Shown: in pieces, positions 8,541 to 16,763 of the stretch
How the letters are laid out: each line of letters starts with the position of its first letter
Numbering within the stretch: position 1 is the stretch's first letter
From: an uncultured Eubacteriales bacterium
GTDB lineage: Bacteria > Bacillota > Clostridia > Oscillospirales > Oscillospiraceae
Assembly: GCA_900553805.1 (NCBI GenBank)
Contig: USEU01000012.1
Location: 1-37,532, forward strand
Direction of reading: 5' to 3'
DNA: 37,532 nt
Made by a program: the position numbers and the translations under genes
The notes under the pieces: model-generated
What the model was told of the DNA's origin: nothing
The model's database searches: none
What the model saw: only the letters and a program-made list of their open reading frames with translations

Positions 8541-8707
8541 TAGGGCAACACCGCACAATTTGGCAAGAAGTCCCAGCCTGGATTTTTGGCTCAATTCAAA
8601 GTTTGGAAAACGAAGGAATACTGTATGTATTTCTCGTTTTTCAAACTGAAGAAGTGGGGCAAAAAGACGGCTGCGGCTCGCAGACACAATTGTGCGGTGT
8701 TGCCTTA
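8541..8707. mobile_element. MITE-like element with 20-bp terminal inverted repeats
   Basis: A 167-bp element. Its left end TAGGGCAACACCGCACAATT (8541-8560) and right end (8688-8707, inverted) match at 19 of 20 positions. Both ends finish in TA, suggesting TA target use. It has no transposase and no credible protein. Bases 8544-8629 match the inverted copy at 41-126. The right end lies 4 bp from the GH120 stop codon. Confidence 0.8.
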
Positions 8708-8711
8708 AGCT

Positions 8712-10715
8712 TTAATTGCAGAACGGACCCGGGACGGGGGAGGCGGAGCGGGTGTTGCCGTAGAAGTCGGTGTCAAAGACGATGGTCTCACCCTCGGGGG
8801 TCTCGAAGCGCTCCTCCGGCTCAAAGGCCAGACCCAGGGTGTCGGAGGTGATGGTGGCGCAGGTGGGCAGATATTCCATCATATTGGTCTCCAGGCGGTA
8901 GACGCCGTCCTCCTGCTTCAGCTCCAGGGTGATGTGGTGCCGGGTGTCCACGGTGGCGTCGCGCTCGATGTCGGCGGGCTTTGCGCCGTTGAAGTAGACG
9001 TTGCCGCCGGTCCACACGGGCAGGGGCATGTAGTAGCGGTCCCGGTTCACGGGGCAGCCCTCGCCGCAGTAGCCGTCGAAGCAGTGCTCCCACTGCTCCT
9101 GGGTCATGTAGCCGGTGTAGGGCACGGTGCCGCAGACCAGATTGTTGTCGTCCCACTCCATGGTGTCGCCGGGCAGGGGAGCGCAGATCTCGGTCAGCTT
9201 CTCCCGCACCGGCTGCTGGACGAACACATTGTTATAGAACCGTACGTCGCCGTGGAGAATGGACATGAAGCCGGTGATCTCCGTGCGGTGGGGCAGGTGG
9301 ATGGGGGTATAGCGGGTGGAGTCATACTTGTCGGAGCCGTTCTTCACGCCCCGGCCCACGGCGGTGATGGAGCCCGCGATCAGGTTGTGCACAAAGGCGA
9401 CGCCCTGGGTGGGCAGCTTTACCGCCCGCTCGGAGAGCAGGATGTTGTTGTCCACCAGGCAGGGACCGTGGGCGATCTCGATGAACAGATCCTCACCCAG
9501 CCCCAGGCCGCCCATGTTCTTGCGCTGGAGCAGATAATCCCTGGCCATGCAGTTGTCGTGGAACAGGTTGCCGCTGACCCGGGTGCCCTGGGTCTGCCAG
9601 TCCAGCCAGATGCCCCGGGTGCAGTGGTGGAAGTGGTTCCCCCGGATGATCACGTCGATGGCGGCGTGGAACTTGATGCCGCCGATCTCCGCGCCGGCCA
9701 GGTTGCGCTTGTTGTTGATGTGGTGGATGTGGTTATGCTCGATGACGGAGAACACGCAGCCCAGGTTACCCACGATGCCGGTCTGGCCGCAGTCGTGGAT
9801 GTCGCAGCCCCGGACGGTGTGGGAGCCGATGGTCTCCTTGCTCCAGCCGTCGATCTGGGCGATCAGCGCGCAGTCCCGCTGGGTCTGGGTGCCGTCTTTG
9901 TACTTATAGTGGGACCACTTGTTGTCGTTGCCCTGCTGCAAATATTTGCCCAGGGAGATGCCGGAGCACTTGGAGTGGGATACCTCGCAGTTTTCGATCA
10001 GCCAGCCCTTGGACCAGTGGGGGCCGATCATGCCGTCCTGCAGCGCCGTGGGTGGCGCCCACTGGGTGGCGGCCTTGGTGACCACAAAGCCCGTCAGGGT
10101 GATGTAGTCCACATGCTCCTGTGCCGGGTAGAAGCAGTGGGGCCGGACGGTGATCTCCACATTTTCTTTGTTGGGGTCCTTCCCCTGGAAGTTGGCGTAG
10201 ATCAGGGTGTTCTCTCCGTCCTCGGACTGGGCGGTGTACCAGGTGTGGGTGGTGAACTCCACGTCCCAGGATTCGTCGTTGGGGACAGGGTGCAGCACCT
10301 TTTCCAGGCTGTCGCACTCATACAGGGACTTGTCGCCCAGGAATACCTCGCCGGTGTGGCAGGGAATGCCCTGGTTCAGCCAGTCGCCCCAGACCAGCGT
10401 GGTATAGGGATTGTACGCGCCAAAGAAGGAATTGGGCACCGTCAGCAGCCAGGTGTCCTCCTGGTAGGGCTGCCAGCCCTTCGCCGGTTCCGCGCCGGTG
10501 ATCACCGCACCTCTGGGAACGGCGGAGCGGTAGACGATGCTCTGCCCCTTTTTGCCCGCCCAGCGGGGGCTGACCTCCTCCCGGTACACGCCGGGAGCGA
10601 CCAGAATTTCGTCGCCGGGCTGCGCCACTGCGGCAGCCTGGCTGATGGTCTTGTAGGGATGCATCTGGCTGCCGTCGCCCGGATGGGCCGCAGCGCAGTC
10701 CACGTATCGAATCAT
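8712..10715 (-). CDS. GH120-family beta-xylosidase (right-handed beta-helix)
   Basis: 667 residues, no signal peptide, so cytoplasmic. The chain matches, as I recall it, the GH120 xylosidase XylC of Thermoanaerobacterium: shared blocks include PNSFFGAYNPY, IYANFQGKDPN, WAPPTA, IGPHWSKGW, FHAAIDV and WLDWQTQGTRVS. Asp372 (WLDW) and Glu413 (FIEIAHG) align with the known nucleophile and acid/base. It would release xylose from short xylo-oligosaccharides. About 18 extra residues lie between the two catalytic residues compared with XylC. AGGAGG precedes the ATG at 10715; a longer frame upstream is rejected. It has its own strong promoter and terminator, so it is a single-gene unit. General beta-helix hits such as pectate lyase fit less well. 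Confidence 0.88.
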   Translation of the reverse strand: MIRYVDCAAAHPGDGSQMHPYKTISQAAAVAQPGDEILVAPGVYREEVSPRWAGKKGQSIVYRSAVPRGAVITGAEPAKGWQPYQEDTWLLTVPNSFFGAYNPYTTLVWGDWLNQGIPCHTGEVFLGDKSLYECDSLEKVLHPVPNDESWDVEFTTHTWYTAQSEDGENTLIYANFQGKDPNKENVEITVRPHCFYPAQEHVDYITLTGFVVTKAATQWAPPTALQDGMIGPHWSKGWLIENCEVSHSKCSGISLGKYLQQGNDNKWSHYKYKDGTQTQRDCALIAQIDGWSKETIGSHTVRGCDIHDCGQTGIVGNLGCVFSVIEHNHIHHINNKRNLAGAEIGGIKFHAAIDVIIRGNHFHHCTRGIWLDWQTQGTRVSGNLFHDNCMARDYLLQRKNMGGLGLGEDLFIEIAHGPCLVDNNILLSERAVKLPTQGVAFVHNLIAGSITAVGRGVKNGSDKYDSTRYTPIHLPHRTEITGFMSILHGDVRFYNNVFVQQPVREKLTEICAPLPGDTMEWDDNNLVCGTVPYTGYMTQEQWEHCFDGYCGEGCPVNRDRYYMPLPVWTGGNVYFNGAKPADIERDATVDTRHHITLELKQEDGVYRLETNMMEYLPTCATITSDTLGLAFEPEERFETPEGETIVFDTDFYGNTRSASPVPGPFCN

Positions 10716-10748
10716 GGTGGTTCCTCCTGAAACATTCATTTTCTTTTC

Positions 10749-10777
10749 ATTATAAGCCTTCCGCCCCCAAATGTCAA
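10749..10777 (-). promoter_or_regulatory. Consensus promoter of GH120 gene
   Basis: On the - strand, TTGACA (10772-10777) and TATAAT (10749-10754) are separated by exactly 17 bp: a perfect sigma-A-type promoter. The start would fall near 10742, leaving a leader of about 27 bases with AGGAGG. No operator is obvious, so expression may be high or controlled by an unseen factor. Confidence 0.85.
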
Positions 10778-10864
10778 CGAATCCGGCAGAAGCCCGCAGC
10801 AATGGAAAAACAGCCAGCAAAAAATGAGGAATTCTCCCATGAGTCCCCATTCCGGGAAGCCGGG

Positions 10865-10889
10865 AAAAAACCTCCCCTGAAAGGGGAGG
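10865..10889 (-). terminator. Intrinsic terminator of Na/Pi cotransporter gene
   Basis: An 8-bp stem (10871-10878 with 10882-10889) with a 3-base loop is followed on the - strand by six Ts. It lies 30 bases past the Na/Pi stop codon. The flanking GGGCCGCGCGTCAGCG text has the look of an interspersed repeat of this bacterial group. Confidence 0.88.
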
Positions 10890-10918
10890 AGGGCCGCGCG
10901 TCAGCGTGGCGGAGGTGG

Positions 10919-12541
10919 TCAGCTCTCGGCGGTTTGGAGGACGGCGGCTTCGGCGATGTTGATGGAGTGGCCGCCGATTCGGTTCAGGCTGTTGAGCACT
11001 TCGCCGAACATGATGCCGGCCTCGGCGGAGCATTCTCCGGCCCGCAGGCGGTTCATGTGGTTCTGCTGGGACTGCCTGATCTTCTTGCGGTTCTCCCGCT
11101 CCAGCCGGGCCAGGTGCTTCAGCCCGTCCATGCTCAGGTCCTGGCTGTAAAATTTGGCCACGGCCGCCGAATACAGGGACTGCACGTTGTGGTACATGTC
11201 CAGCACCTCCTGCCGGGCCGCGTCGGAGTAGGCGATGTCCTTCTCCGTGCAACGCTCGCACAGGTGCAGCAGATGCTCGGCGTAGTCACCGATGCGCTCC
11301 AGGTCGCTCAGGGTCTGGTAGACCCGGTTGACGTACTTGGCCTCCTTGGTGGAGAGCTCCTGCACGTTGAATTTTACCAGGTAATCGCTGATGGCGTCGG
11401 TGAGGTAATCGATCACCGTCTCGTTGTCCGTGATGGTCTGGGCGTGGCGCACCTCTCCGGCCAGGATGCCGTCCATGGCCAGGGTGATGCTCTCTTCCAC
11501 CACCTTGCTCATGCGCTCCACCTCGCTGCGGATCTGGAGCAGGGAGACGCTGGGGTTGCCCACCAGGTTGACGTCGATGAATTCCAGCCGGGCGGCGTCC
11601 TCATGCTTCTGCTTGGGGATCAGCCGGTAGGTGAGCTTGACCACCAGATTGGTGCAGGGCAGCAGAATGACGGCAGCCACCACCTTGAAGAGAATGTGCA
11701 CCACGGATACCTGGAACATGGGGTCGGGGATCAGCCGCTCTACCAGCTGCGTATAGGGCAGACACATGGTGACGAGGGTCATGATCACCGCACCCACCAC
11801 GTTGTAGATCAGATAGATCATGGCCGCCCGCTTGGCGTTGTTCCGGGCGCTCATGGAGGCCAGGATGGTGGGCATGGCGGAGCCGATGTTGATGCCGCAG
11901 ATCAGGTACGAGGCAAAGTGCAGCGGCATCAGCCCCTGCATGGCCAGCGCCTGCACGATGCCCACGGCGGCGGAGCTGGACTGGATCACGGCGCAGATCA
12001 GCGCGCCCACCAGGATGCCCAGGATGGGATTGCGGGCATTCATGATGAAGCTCTGGAACCAAGCGACCTCCCCCAGGGGCTTCATGGCGACGCTCATGGT
12101 GTGCAGGCCCTGGAACAGCAGGCCGAAGCCCAAAATCACCTGGCCCACGTGCTTGACCTTGGCTTTTTTGGAGTACAGCATGAGAAACGCGCCCACGCAG
12201 ATGCAGAACGGCGCAATGCCGGACACATCCAGGGCAATCAGGACGCTTGTGATGGTGGTGCCGATGTTGGCGCCGAAGATAACGCCGGTGGCCTGGGCCA
12301 GGTCCATGATCCCGGCGTTGATGAAGCCCATGACCATGACGGTGGTGGCGGAGGAGGACTGGATGACCACGGTGACGAACATACCCAGCAGGAAGCCCAG
12401 GAACTTGTTCCGGGTCAGCTTTTCCAGCAGATCCTTCATTTTGGCCCCGGCGGCCAGCTCCAGGCCGTCGCCCATGTATTTCATTCCGAACAGGAACGCA
12501 CCCAATCCGCCCAGCAGCTCCACAATGTTGGCAACAGTCAT
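10919..12541 (-). CDS. Na/Pi cotransporter family protein with PhoU-like domain
   Basis: 540 residues. The membrane part (about residues 1-310) has two inverted Na_Pi_cotrans repeats, each with the signature QSSS: Gln61-Ser64 (VIQSSSATT) and Gln187-Ser190 (VIQSSSAAVG). The C-terminal part (about 340-540) is helical and PhoU-like, with TLSDLERIGDYAEHLLHLCE. It probably takes up phosphate with sodium, the PhoU-like tail adjusting activity. GGAGG precedes the ATG at 12541; an in-frame extension upstream is rejected. It has its own promoter and terminator. Family members can also act in phosphate balance without net uptake. Confidence 0.92.
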   Translation of the reverse strand: MTVANIVELLGGLGAFLFGMKYMGDGLELAAGAKMKDLLEKLTRNKFLGFLLGMFVTVVIQSSSATTVMVMGFINAGIMDLAQATGVIFGANIGTTITSVLIALDVSGIAPFCICVGAFLMLYSKKAKVKHVGQVILGFGLLFQGLHTMSVAMKPLGEVAWFQSFIMNARNPILGILVGALICAVIQSSSAAVGIVQALAMQGLMPLHFASYLICGINIGSAMPTILASMSARNNAKRAAMIYLIYNVVGAVIMTLVTMCLPYTQLVERLIPDPMFQVSVVHILFKVVAAVILLPCTNLVVKLTYRLIPKQKHEDAARLEFIDVNLVGNPSVSLLQIRSEVERMSKVVEESITLAMDGILAGEVRHAQTITDNETVIDYLTDAISDYLVKFNVQELSTKEAKYVNRVYQTLSDLERIGDYAEHLLHLCERCTEKDIAYSDAARQEVLDMYHNVQSLYSAAVAKFYSQDLSMDGLKHLARLERENRKKIRQSQQNHMNRLRAGECSAEAGIMFGEVLNSLNRIGGHSINIAEAAVLQTAES

Positions 12542-12668
12542 GGCAACCCCTCCAAGGTTCACGCGCCCACCGGCCACCGCCGGGGAAGATGGTTGTTTAT
12601 AAATACAGCGGACACCCCATTCAGGGGCACATGAGGGGGGATTGCCCACACCCTCCCATTTTATATAT

Positions 12669-12697
12669 AGTATACCAGTCAATTCGATGCATTGCAA
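12669..12697 (-). promoter_or_regulatory. Promoter of Na/Pi cotransporter gene
   Basis: On the - strand TTGCAA (12692-12697) and TATACT (12669-12674) are 17 bp apart. The leader to the ATG at 12541 is about 120 bases, long enough for a structured element, though none is recognised. Confidence 0.65.
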
Positions 12698-12778
12698 TTC
12701 TTTTTTTTGCTCCCCGGCGTTTTTGCGGCGAAAGCGGGAATACTTGGGAGGCTCTGATCAAATCGGCAAGAGCTTCCC

Positions 12779-12807
12779 TTGCTTTTTGGCCCGGGGAAGG
12801 ATATAAT
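12779..12807 (+). promoter_or_regulatory. Promoter of malY-type gene
   Basis: TTGCTT (12779-12784) and TATAAT (12802-12807) are 17 bp apart and 46 bp ahead of the ATG at 12854. AAGGAGG lies at 12840-12846. Confidence 0.75.
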
Positions 12808-12853
12808 GGAGAAAAAACGGGGATCGTTCCGAATGCCCCAAGGAGGATTTGCT

Positions 12854-14074
12854 ATGAAGTATGATTTTACGTCTATTCTGGACCGGCAGGGGATGGATGC
12901 CATTGCGGTGGAGGGACCGGGGCGGACGGTGTTCAGCCCGGACGGCCCCAGCGTGGAGGGCTTCGACCTGATCCCCATGTGGGTGGCGGATATGAATTTC
13001 CCCACGGTGCCCACCGTGCCCCAGGCCATCATTCAGCGGGCGCAGCATCCGGCCTACGGGTATTTTGACCCCCGGCAGGAATATTATGACGCCATCATCC
13101 GCTGGCACGCTCTGCGCCACGGCGTCACCGTGCCCCAGGAGGCCATTGGCTATGCCAACGGCGTGCTGGGCGGGGTGGTCAGCGCGGTGAACGTGCTGTG
13201 CTCCCGGGGCGACCACGTGCTGGTGCATTCGCCCACCTACATCGGCTTTACCCACGCCCTGGAGGACAACGGCTATCACATCGTCCACTCCCCGCTGCGG
13301 CAGGATACCCAGGGAACCTGGCGGATGGACCTGGCGGACATGGAGGAGAAGATCATCCGGTATAAGATCCACACCGCCATCCTCTGCTCCCCCCACAACC
13401 CCTGCGGCCGGGTCTGGGAGCGCTGGGAGCTGGAGCGGGTAATGGAGCTGTATAAAAAATACGACGTCTACGTGATCTCCGATGAGATCTGGTCGGACCT
13501 GATCCTGCCCGGCTACCGGCACATCCCCACCCAGACGGTGAGCGAGGACGCAAAGCAGCGCACCGTGGCCATGTACGCCCCCAGCAAGACCTTCAATCTG
13601 GCGGGCCTGGTGGGCAGTTACAGCATCATCTACAATTCCTGGCTCCGGGACCGGGTGGCCAAGGAGGCGACGCTGTGCCACTACAACGCCCAGAACGTCC
13701 TTTCCATGTACGCCCTCATCGGCGCGTACCGGGACGAGGGCATCGCGTGGCTGGAGGAGCTGCGGCAGGTGCTGAACGGCAACGTGAATTTCGCCTGCGA
13801 TTACATCCGCGGCCATTTCCCCGGCGTGACGGTGAGCCGCCCCCAGGGAACCTACATGCTGTTCCTGGACTGCACCGAATGGTGCCGCGCCCATGAAAAG
13901 AGCCTGGACGACGTGCTGAAGGCCGCCTGGGCGGTGGGCGTGGCCTTCCAGGATGGCCGCCCGTTCCACGGCCCCTGCCACATCCGCGTCAACCTGGCGC
14001 TCCCCCTGTCCCGGGTCCAGGAGGCCTTCCGGCGGCTGGACCAATACGTATTCAACGCAAAAGGAGAATGCTGA
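12854..14074 (+). CDS. PLP-dependent C-S lyase, MalY/PatB family
   Basis: 406 residues, fold-type I aminotransferase family. Motifs typical of MalY/PatB are PMWVADMNFPT (41-51), HNPCGRVW (181-188), ISDEIWSDL (208-216) and APSKTFNLAGL with Lys245 as the cofactor lysine. These enzymes cleave cystathionine or cysteine-type C-S bonds, giving a thiol, pyruvate and ammonia. The exact substrate cannot be told. Despite the name MalY, no link with the maltose genes 9 kb away is implied. AAGGAGG supports this start over an earlier in-frame ATG. Its stop overlaps the next start (TGATG), so the two genes are coupled. Confidence 0.92.
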   Translation: MKYDFTSILDRQGMDAIAVEGPGRTVFSPDGPSVEGFDLIPMWVADMNFPTVPTVPQAIIQRAQHPAYGYFDPRQEYYDAIIRWHALRHGVTVPQEAIGYANGVLGGVVSAVNVLCSRGDHVLVHSPTYIGFTHALEDNGYHIVHSPLRQDTQGTWRMDLADMEEKIIRYKIHTAILCSPHNPCGRVWERWELERVMELYKKYDVYVISDEIWSDLILPGYRHIPTQTVSEDAKQRTVAMYAPSKTFNLAGLVGSYSIIYNSWLRDRVAKEATLCHYNAQNVLSMYALIGAYRDEGIAWLEELRQVLNGNVNFACDYIRGHFPGVTVSRPQGTYMLFLDCTEWCRAHEKSLDDVLKAAWAVGVAFQDGRPFHGPCHIRVNLALPLSRVQEAFRRLDQYVFNAKGEC

Positions 14075-15654
14075 TGGAGAAGCATACATGCGCCGCCCGG
14101 CTGGACGCCCTGTGCCGCCCGGGGCAGACGGTTTGCCCTGACTGGAAGCGGATGAAATACATCGGCTGGTGGACCCTGTTTTTCGGCCTGGTGGCCTATG
14201 GCTACCTTTTCTTCAACGCCAATTTCTCCCACGATTCCATGATCTCCATTTATGAGGAAAGCCCGGACATGATGCTGTCCTTCGGCCGGTTCCTGCGGCC
14301 GGTGTACCGGCTGCTGCGGGGCAAATTCCTGCTGCCCGCTGTCAACGGCTTCCTGCTGCTGGTGTTTCTGTGGCTCAGCACCTATTTCATCACAGACATT
14401 CTCAAGCTGCAAAAAAAGCTGACGGTGGTGCTCACCTGCGGCATCCTGGTGACCAATTCCACCGTCTCCCTGACCAACGCCACCTATCTGCACGACGCGG
14501 ACGCCTACGGCCTGTGCCTGCTGCTGGCGGTGCTGGGGGTGTGGGCCGCGCTGCGGCTGCGCCGGGGAGAGCTGATCGCGGCGGTGCTGTATTTCCTCTC
14601 CCTGGGCATCTATCAGGCGTACATTCAGGCGGCGGTGTATCTGCTGCTGATCCTGGCGTTGGTGCGGCTGCTGCGGGGGGAGAAGGTGTCGGCGGTTTAC
14701 GGCGAGACCTTCCGCCATCTGCTGCCCATGGCGGCGTCCATGGTGCTGTATTTCCTGGCGGCCAACCTCACCCAGAAGCTGACCCAGGTGGCGGACGCCG
14801 AGACCTACAACAGCGTGGGCAGCGCCCTGAACCTGTCTGTGGAGTCCCTCCTGGAGCGGGGCTACCACTTCCTGGAGGCCCTGGACATGTGGTTCTTCTA
14901 CCCGGTGGGGCACTCCATGCCCGTCCAGCTGGGGATCAATCTGGCCCTGGCGGCCCTGGCGGCCTTCTTCGCCATCTCCGTGTGCGTTTCCAATAAGCTG
15001 CCCAAGGGGAATGTGTGGGGTGCGCTGGGCGTGGTCGCCGCCATTCCCTTCGGGATGAACTTCATCATTCCCATTTCCAACTTTTTCCATTGGATCATGG
15101 TGTATTCCTTCAATCTCTCCTATGTCTGCGTGCTGGCACTGTGTGAGCTGCGGGAGCAGACGGCCGGGGAGGGGAAAATCTCCCGGGCGGCCCGGGCGCT
15201 GTGCGCGGCGCTGGTGTGCGTGCTGATCTATGACAACTGCCTGTATTCCAACGAGATCGCCCTGAAGAAGCAGCTGGAAAACGACGCCACCCTGTCCGCC
15301 TACACCCGCATCATCGACCGCATGGAGCAGACCGAGGACTATGTCCCCGGCCAGACCCCGGTGGCCATCCTGGGCCTGCTGGGCAACGGGCCGCTGAATT
15401 CCTACCGCGTCGGCTTCTCCCCCAATGGCACCGGGGTGTGGTTCAATTTCTCCACCACCCATCCTCTCAGCCACCAGCGCTATCTGGACTATTACCTGGG
15501 CTACCCCGTGGAGTTCGTCACCGGCGCTGAGCTGGAGGCGCTGAAGGAAAACCCGCAGGTGCTGCAAATGCATCCCTTCCCCGCCGCCGACAGCATCCGG
15601 ATGGTGGACGGCGTGTTGGTCATCCTGCTGTCCTACGATATGGAGACGGCCTGA
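14074..15654 (+). CDS. GtrII-like polytopic membrane glucosyltransferase
   Basis: 526 residues with roughly ten or more hydrophobic segments beginning at about residue 29. A first outer loop carries FNANFSHDSMISIYEE (about 47-62) and then SFGRFLRPVYR, the Asp and Gly-Arg pattern of GtrII-type transferases (Glucos_trans_II). These move a sugar from a lipid carrier to a surface polymer. Soluble text follows the last segment (about 400-526). AAGGAG at 14061-14066 favours the ATG at 14074 over one at 14068. Coupling to a C-S lyase gene is unusual and gives no clear functional link. An oligosaccharyl or uncharacterised membrane protein is the alternative. Confidence 0.6.
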   Translation: MEKHTCAARLDALCRPGQTVCPDWKRMKYIGWWTLFFGLVAYGYLFFNANFSHDSMISIYEESPDMMLSFGRFLRPVYRLLRGKFLLPAVNGFLLLVFLWLSTYFITDILKLQKKLTVVLTCGILVTNSTVSLTNATYLHDADAYGLCLLLAVLGVWAALRLRRGELIAAVLYFLSLGIYQAYIQAAVYLLLILALVRLLRGEKVSAVYGETFRHLLPMAASMVLYFLAANLTQKLTQVADAETYNSVGSALNLSVESLLERGYHFLEALDMWFFYPVGHSMPVQLGINLALAALAAFFAISVCVSNKLPKGNVWGALGVVAAIPFGMNFIIPISNFFHWIMVYSFNLSYVCVLALCELREQTAGEGKISRAARALCAALVCVLIYDNCLYSNEIALKKQLENDATLSAYTRIIDRMEQTEDYVPGQTPVAILGLLGNGPLNSYRVGFSPNGTGVWFNFSTTHPLSHQRYLDYYLGYPVEFVTGAELEALKENPQVLQMHPFPAADSIRMVDGVLVILLSYDMETA

Positions 15655-15679
15655 CCGCGCCCGTCAGAGCACCAAAGAT

Positions 15680-15766
15680 TGTTTCAAAATGAACATGTCA
15701 TTTCTGTTAATAATATGTCAAATTTCAAAAATGATTATTGACATTTTGAAACACTCATGATATACT
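15680..15766 (+). promoter_or_regulatory. Promoter with 12-bp inverted repeats ahead of recombinase-like gene
   Basis: TTGACA (15738-15743) and TATACT (15761-15766) are 17 bp apart. TGTTTCAAAATG (15680-15691) and CATTTTGAAACA (15742-15753) form perfect 12-bp inverted repeats 50 bp apart, the second inside the promoter. ATGTCA also occurs at 15695-15700 and 15715-15720, with its inverse TGACAT overlapping the -35. The layout suggests operator binding, possibly by the adjacent gene product. This AT-rich patch stands out from its GC-rich surroundings. Confidence 0.75.
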
Positions 15767-15796
15767 CATTTCACAAATCCGGAAAGGAGCATGGAA

Positions 15797-16726
15797 ATGA
15801 ACTATATCTATCAAAACAGCCGGACGGAGGCGGGAGAAATGGACCGCAGCGGTCTGGAGCGGCTCCTGGGAGAGCTGCAGGACGGGGATTGCCTGGCCGT
15901 GGCCCAGCTTTCCTGCGCGGCTGACAGTGCGGCGGCGCTTCTGGAGCTGCTGGATGAACTGCAAAGCCGGGGCATCCGCTTCCGCAGCGTGGCCGAGGGG
16001 CTGGATACCGGCACCCCTGCGGGCGTTCAGGCGGTAGCGCTGCTGCGGGCCATCCTGCAAATGGACGCCGGGCGGGAGAGTGAGCCTTCAAGAGAGGACG
16101 CCCCCGCCAAGGGCCGCAAGCCCATCGAGGTGGATGAGGAAATGTTCGATCAGATCCTGGAGCGCTGGAAGAACGGGGAGATCACCGCCCGCCAGGCCAT
16201 GGCGGAGCTGAACCTGAAGCCCAATACCTTCTACCGCCGGGTGAAGGAGCGGGAGGGCAAGACCACGGACTCCCTGCTGGACGCCGCCAGGAAGCTGGGC
16301 AAGGGGATCGTGAACACCGTCACTGAGGGCAGCGAGGAATTGCAGCACGCCGCCGGAAAGCTGGCTGCGGAATATGACCTAAGTTCCCTGTCCGATACAG
16401 TGAAGAAGAATTTCACCGCCGCTGGGAAGGTCCTGAGCAGCCGGATGGACAGCCTGAGCCGGGATTTCCAGGAGGCCATGCAGCGCTGCGAAAAGAAGCC
16501 GGAGGCGGAGCAGCCCGCTGAGGGCCCCCAGGAAGCGCCCGCCGGGGAACCGGCCCAGCCGGAAGCGGAGCACCGGGAGCAGCCGGCGGAGGAAGCCCCC
16601 GCCGCACCCCAGGCCGCCGAAGCGTCCCAGGCAGGGGAAGAAGCCCCGGCCGAGCCTGCCCGGGAGCAGCAGGAGGACCGGCCCGAGGAGCACTCCCAGG
16701 AGCCTCACGCCCCGGAATATCTGTAA
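15797..16726 (+). CDS. Serine-recombinase-derived DNA-binding protein, catalytically dead, with helical and acidic tail
   Basis: 309 residues from the ATG at 15797, which is 7 bases after AAAGGAG (another ATG at 15791 is too close). Residues 1-90 resemble a shortened serine resolvase: YIYQNS where YARVS is usual, GLERLLGELQDGD, and SRGIRFRSVAEGLDTGTPAG. The LDRLGRS motif reads LSCAADS (38-44), so both catalytic arginines are lost. About 40 residues are missing after Ser8. Residues 105-152 are a resolvase-type helix-turn-helix (KGRKPIEVDEEMF...NTFYRRVKE). Residues 155-233 are amphipathic helix, and 234-309 are a Glu/Pro/Ala/Gln-rich tail. Recombination is therefore unlikely; a DNA-binding or scaffold role is inferred. 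A pspC gene follows 37 bases later. Confidence 0.75.
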   Translation: MNYIYQNSRTEAGEMDRSGLERLLGELQDGDCLAVAQLSCAADSAAALLELLDELQSRGIRFRSVAEGLDTGTPAGVQAVALLRAILQMDAGRESEPSREDAPAKGRKPIEVDEEMFDQILERWKNGEITARQAMAELNLKPNTFYRRVKEREGKTTDSLLDAARKLGKGIVNTVTEGSEELQHAAGKLAAEYDLSSLSDTVKKNFTAAGKVLSSRMDSLSRDFQEAMQRCEKKPEAEQPAEGPQEAPAGEPAQPEAEHREQPAEEAPAAPQAAEASQAGEEAPAEPAREQQEDRPEEHSQEPHAPEYL

Positions 16727-16763
16727 AATACGCCTTTTATTGTAAAGAACGGAGGATTTATTC

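Noticed and set aside
8364..8687. 107-codon frame across the MITE
   Set aside because: It is made of repeat text (FELSQKSRLGLLAKLCGVA) and operon leader; the same peptide would arise from each repeat copy.
8934..10730. 598-codon open frame opposite the GH120 gene
   Set aside because: Antisense shadow; the - strand protein matches a known enzyme family along its whole length.
12854..14074. malY as part of the maltose regulon
   Set aside because: The family name is historical; the gene is 9 kb away with its own promoter and is coupled to a membrane glycosyltransferase gene.
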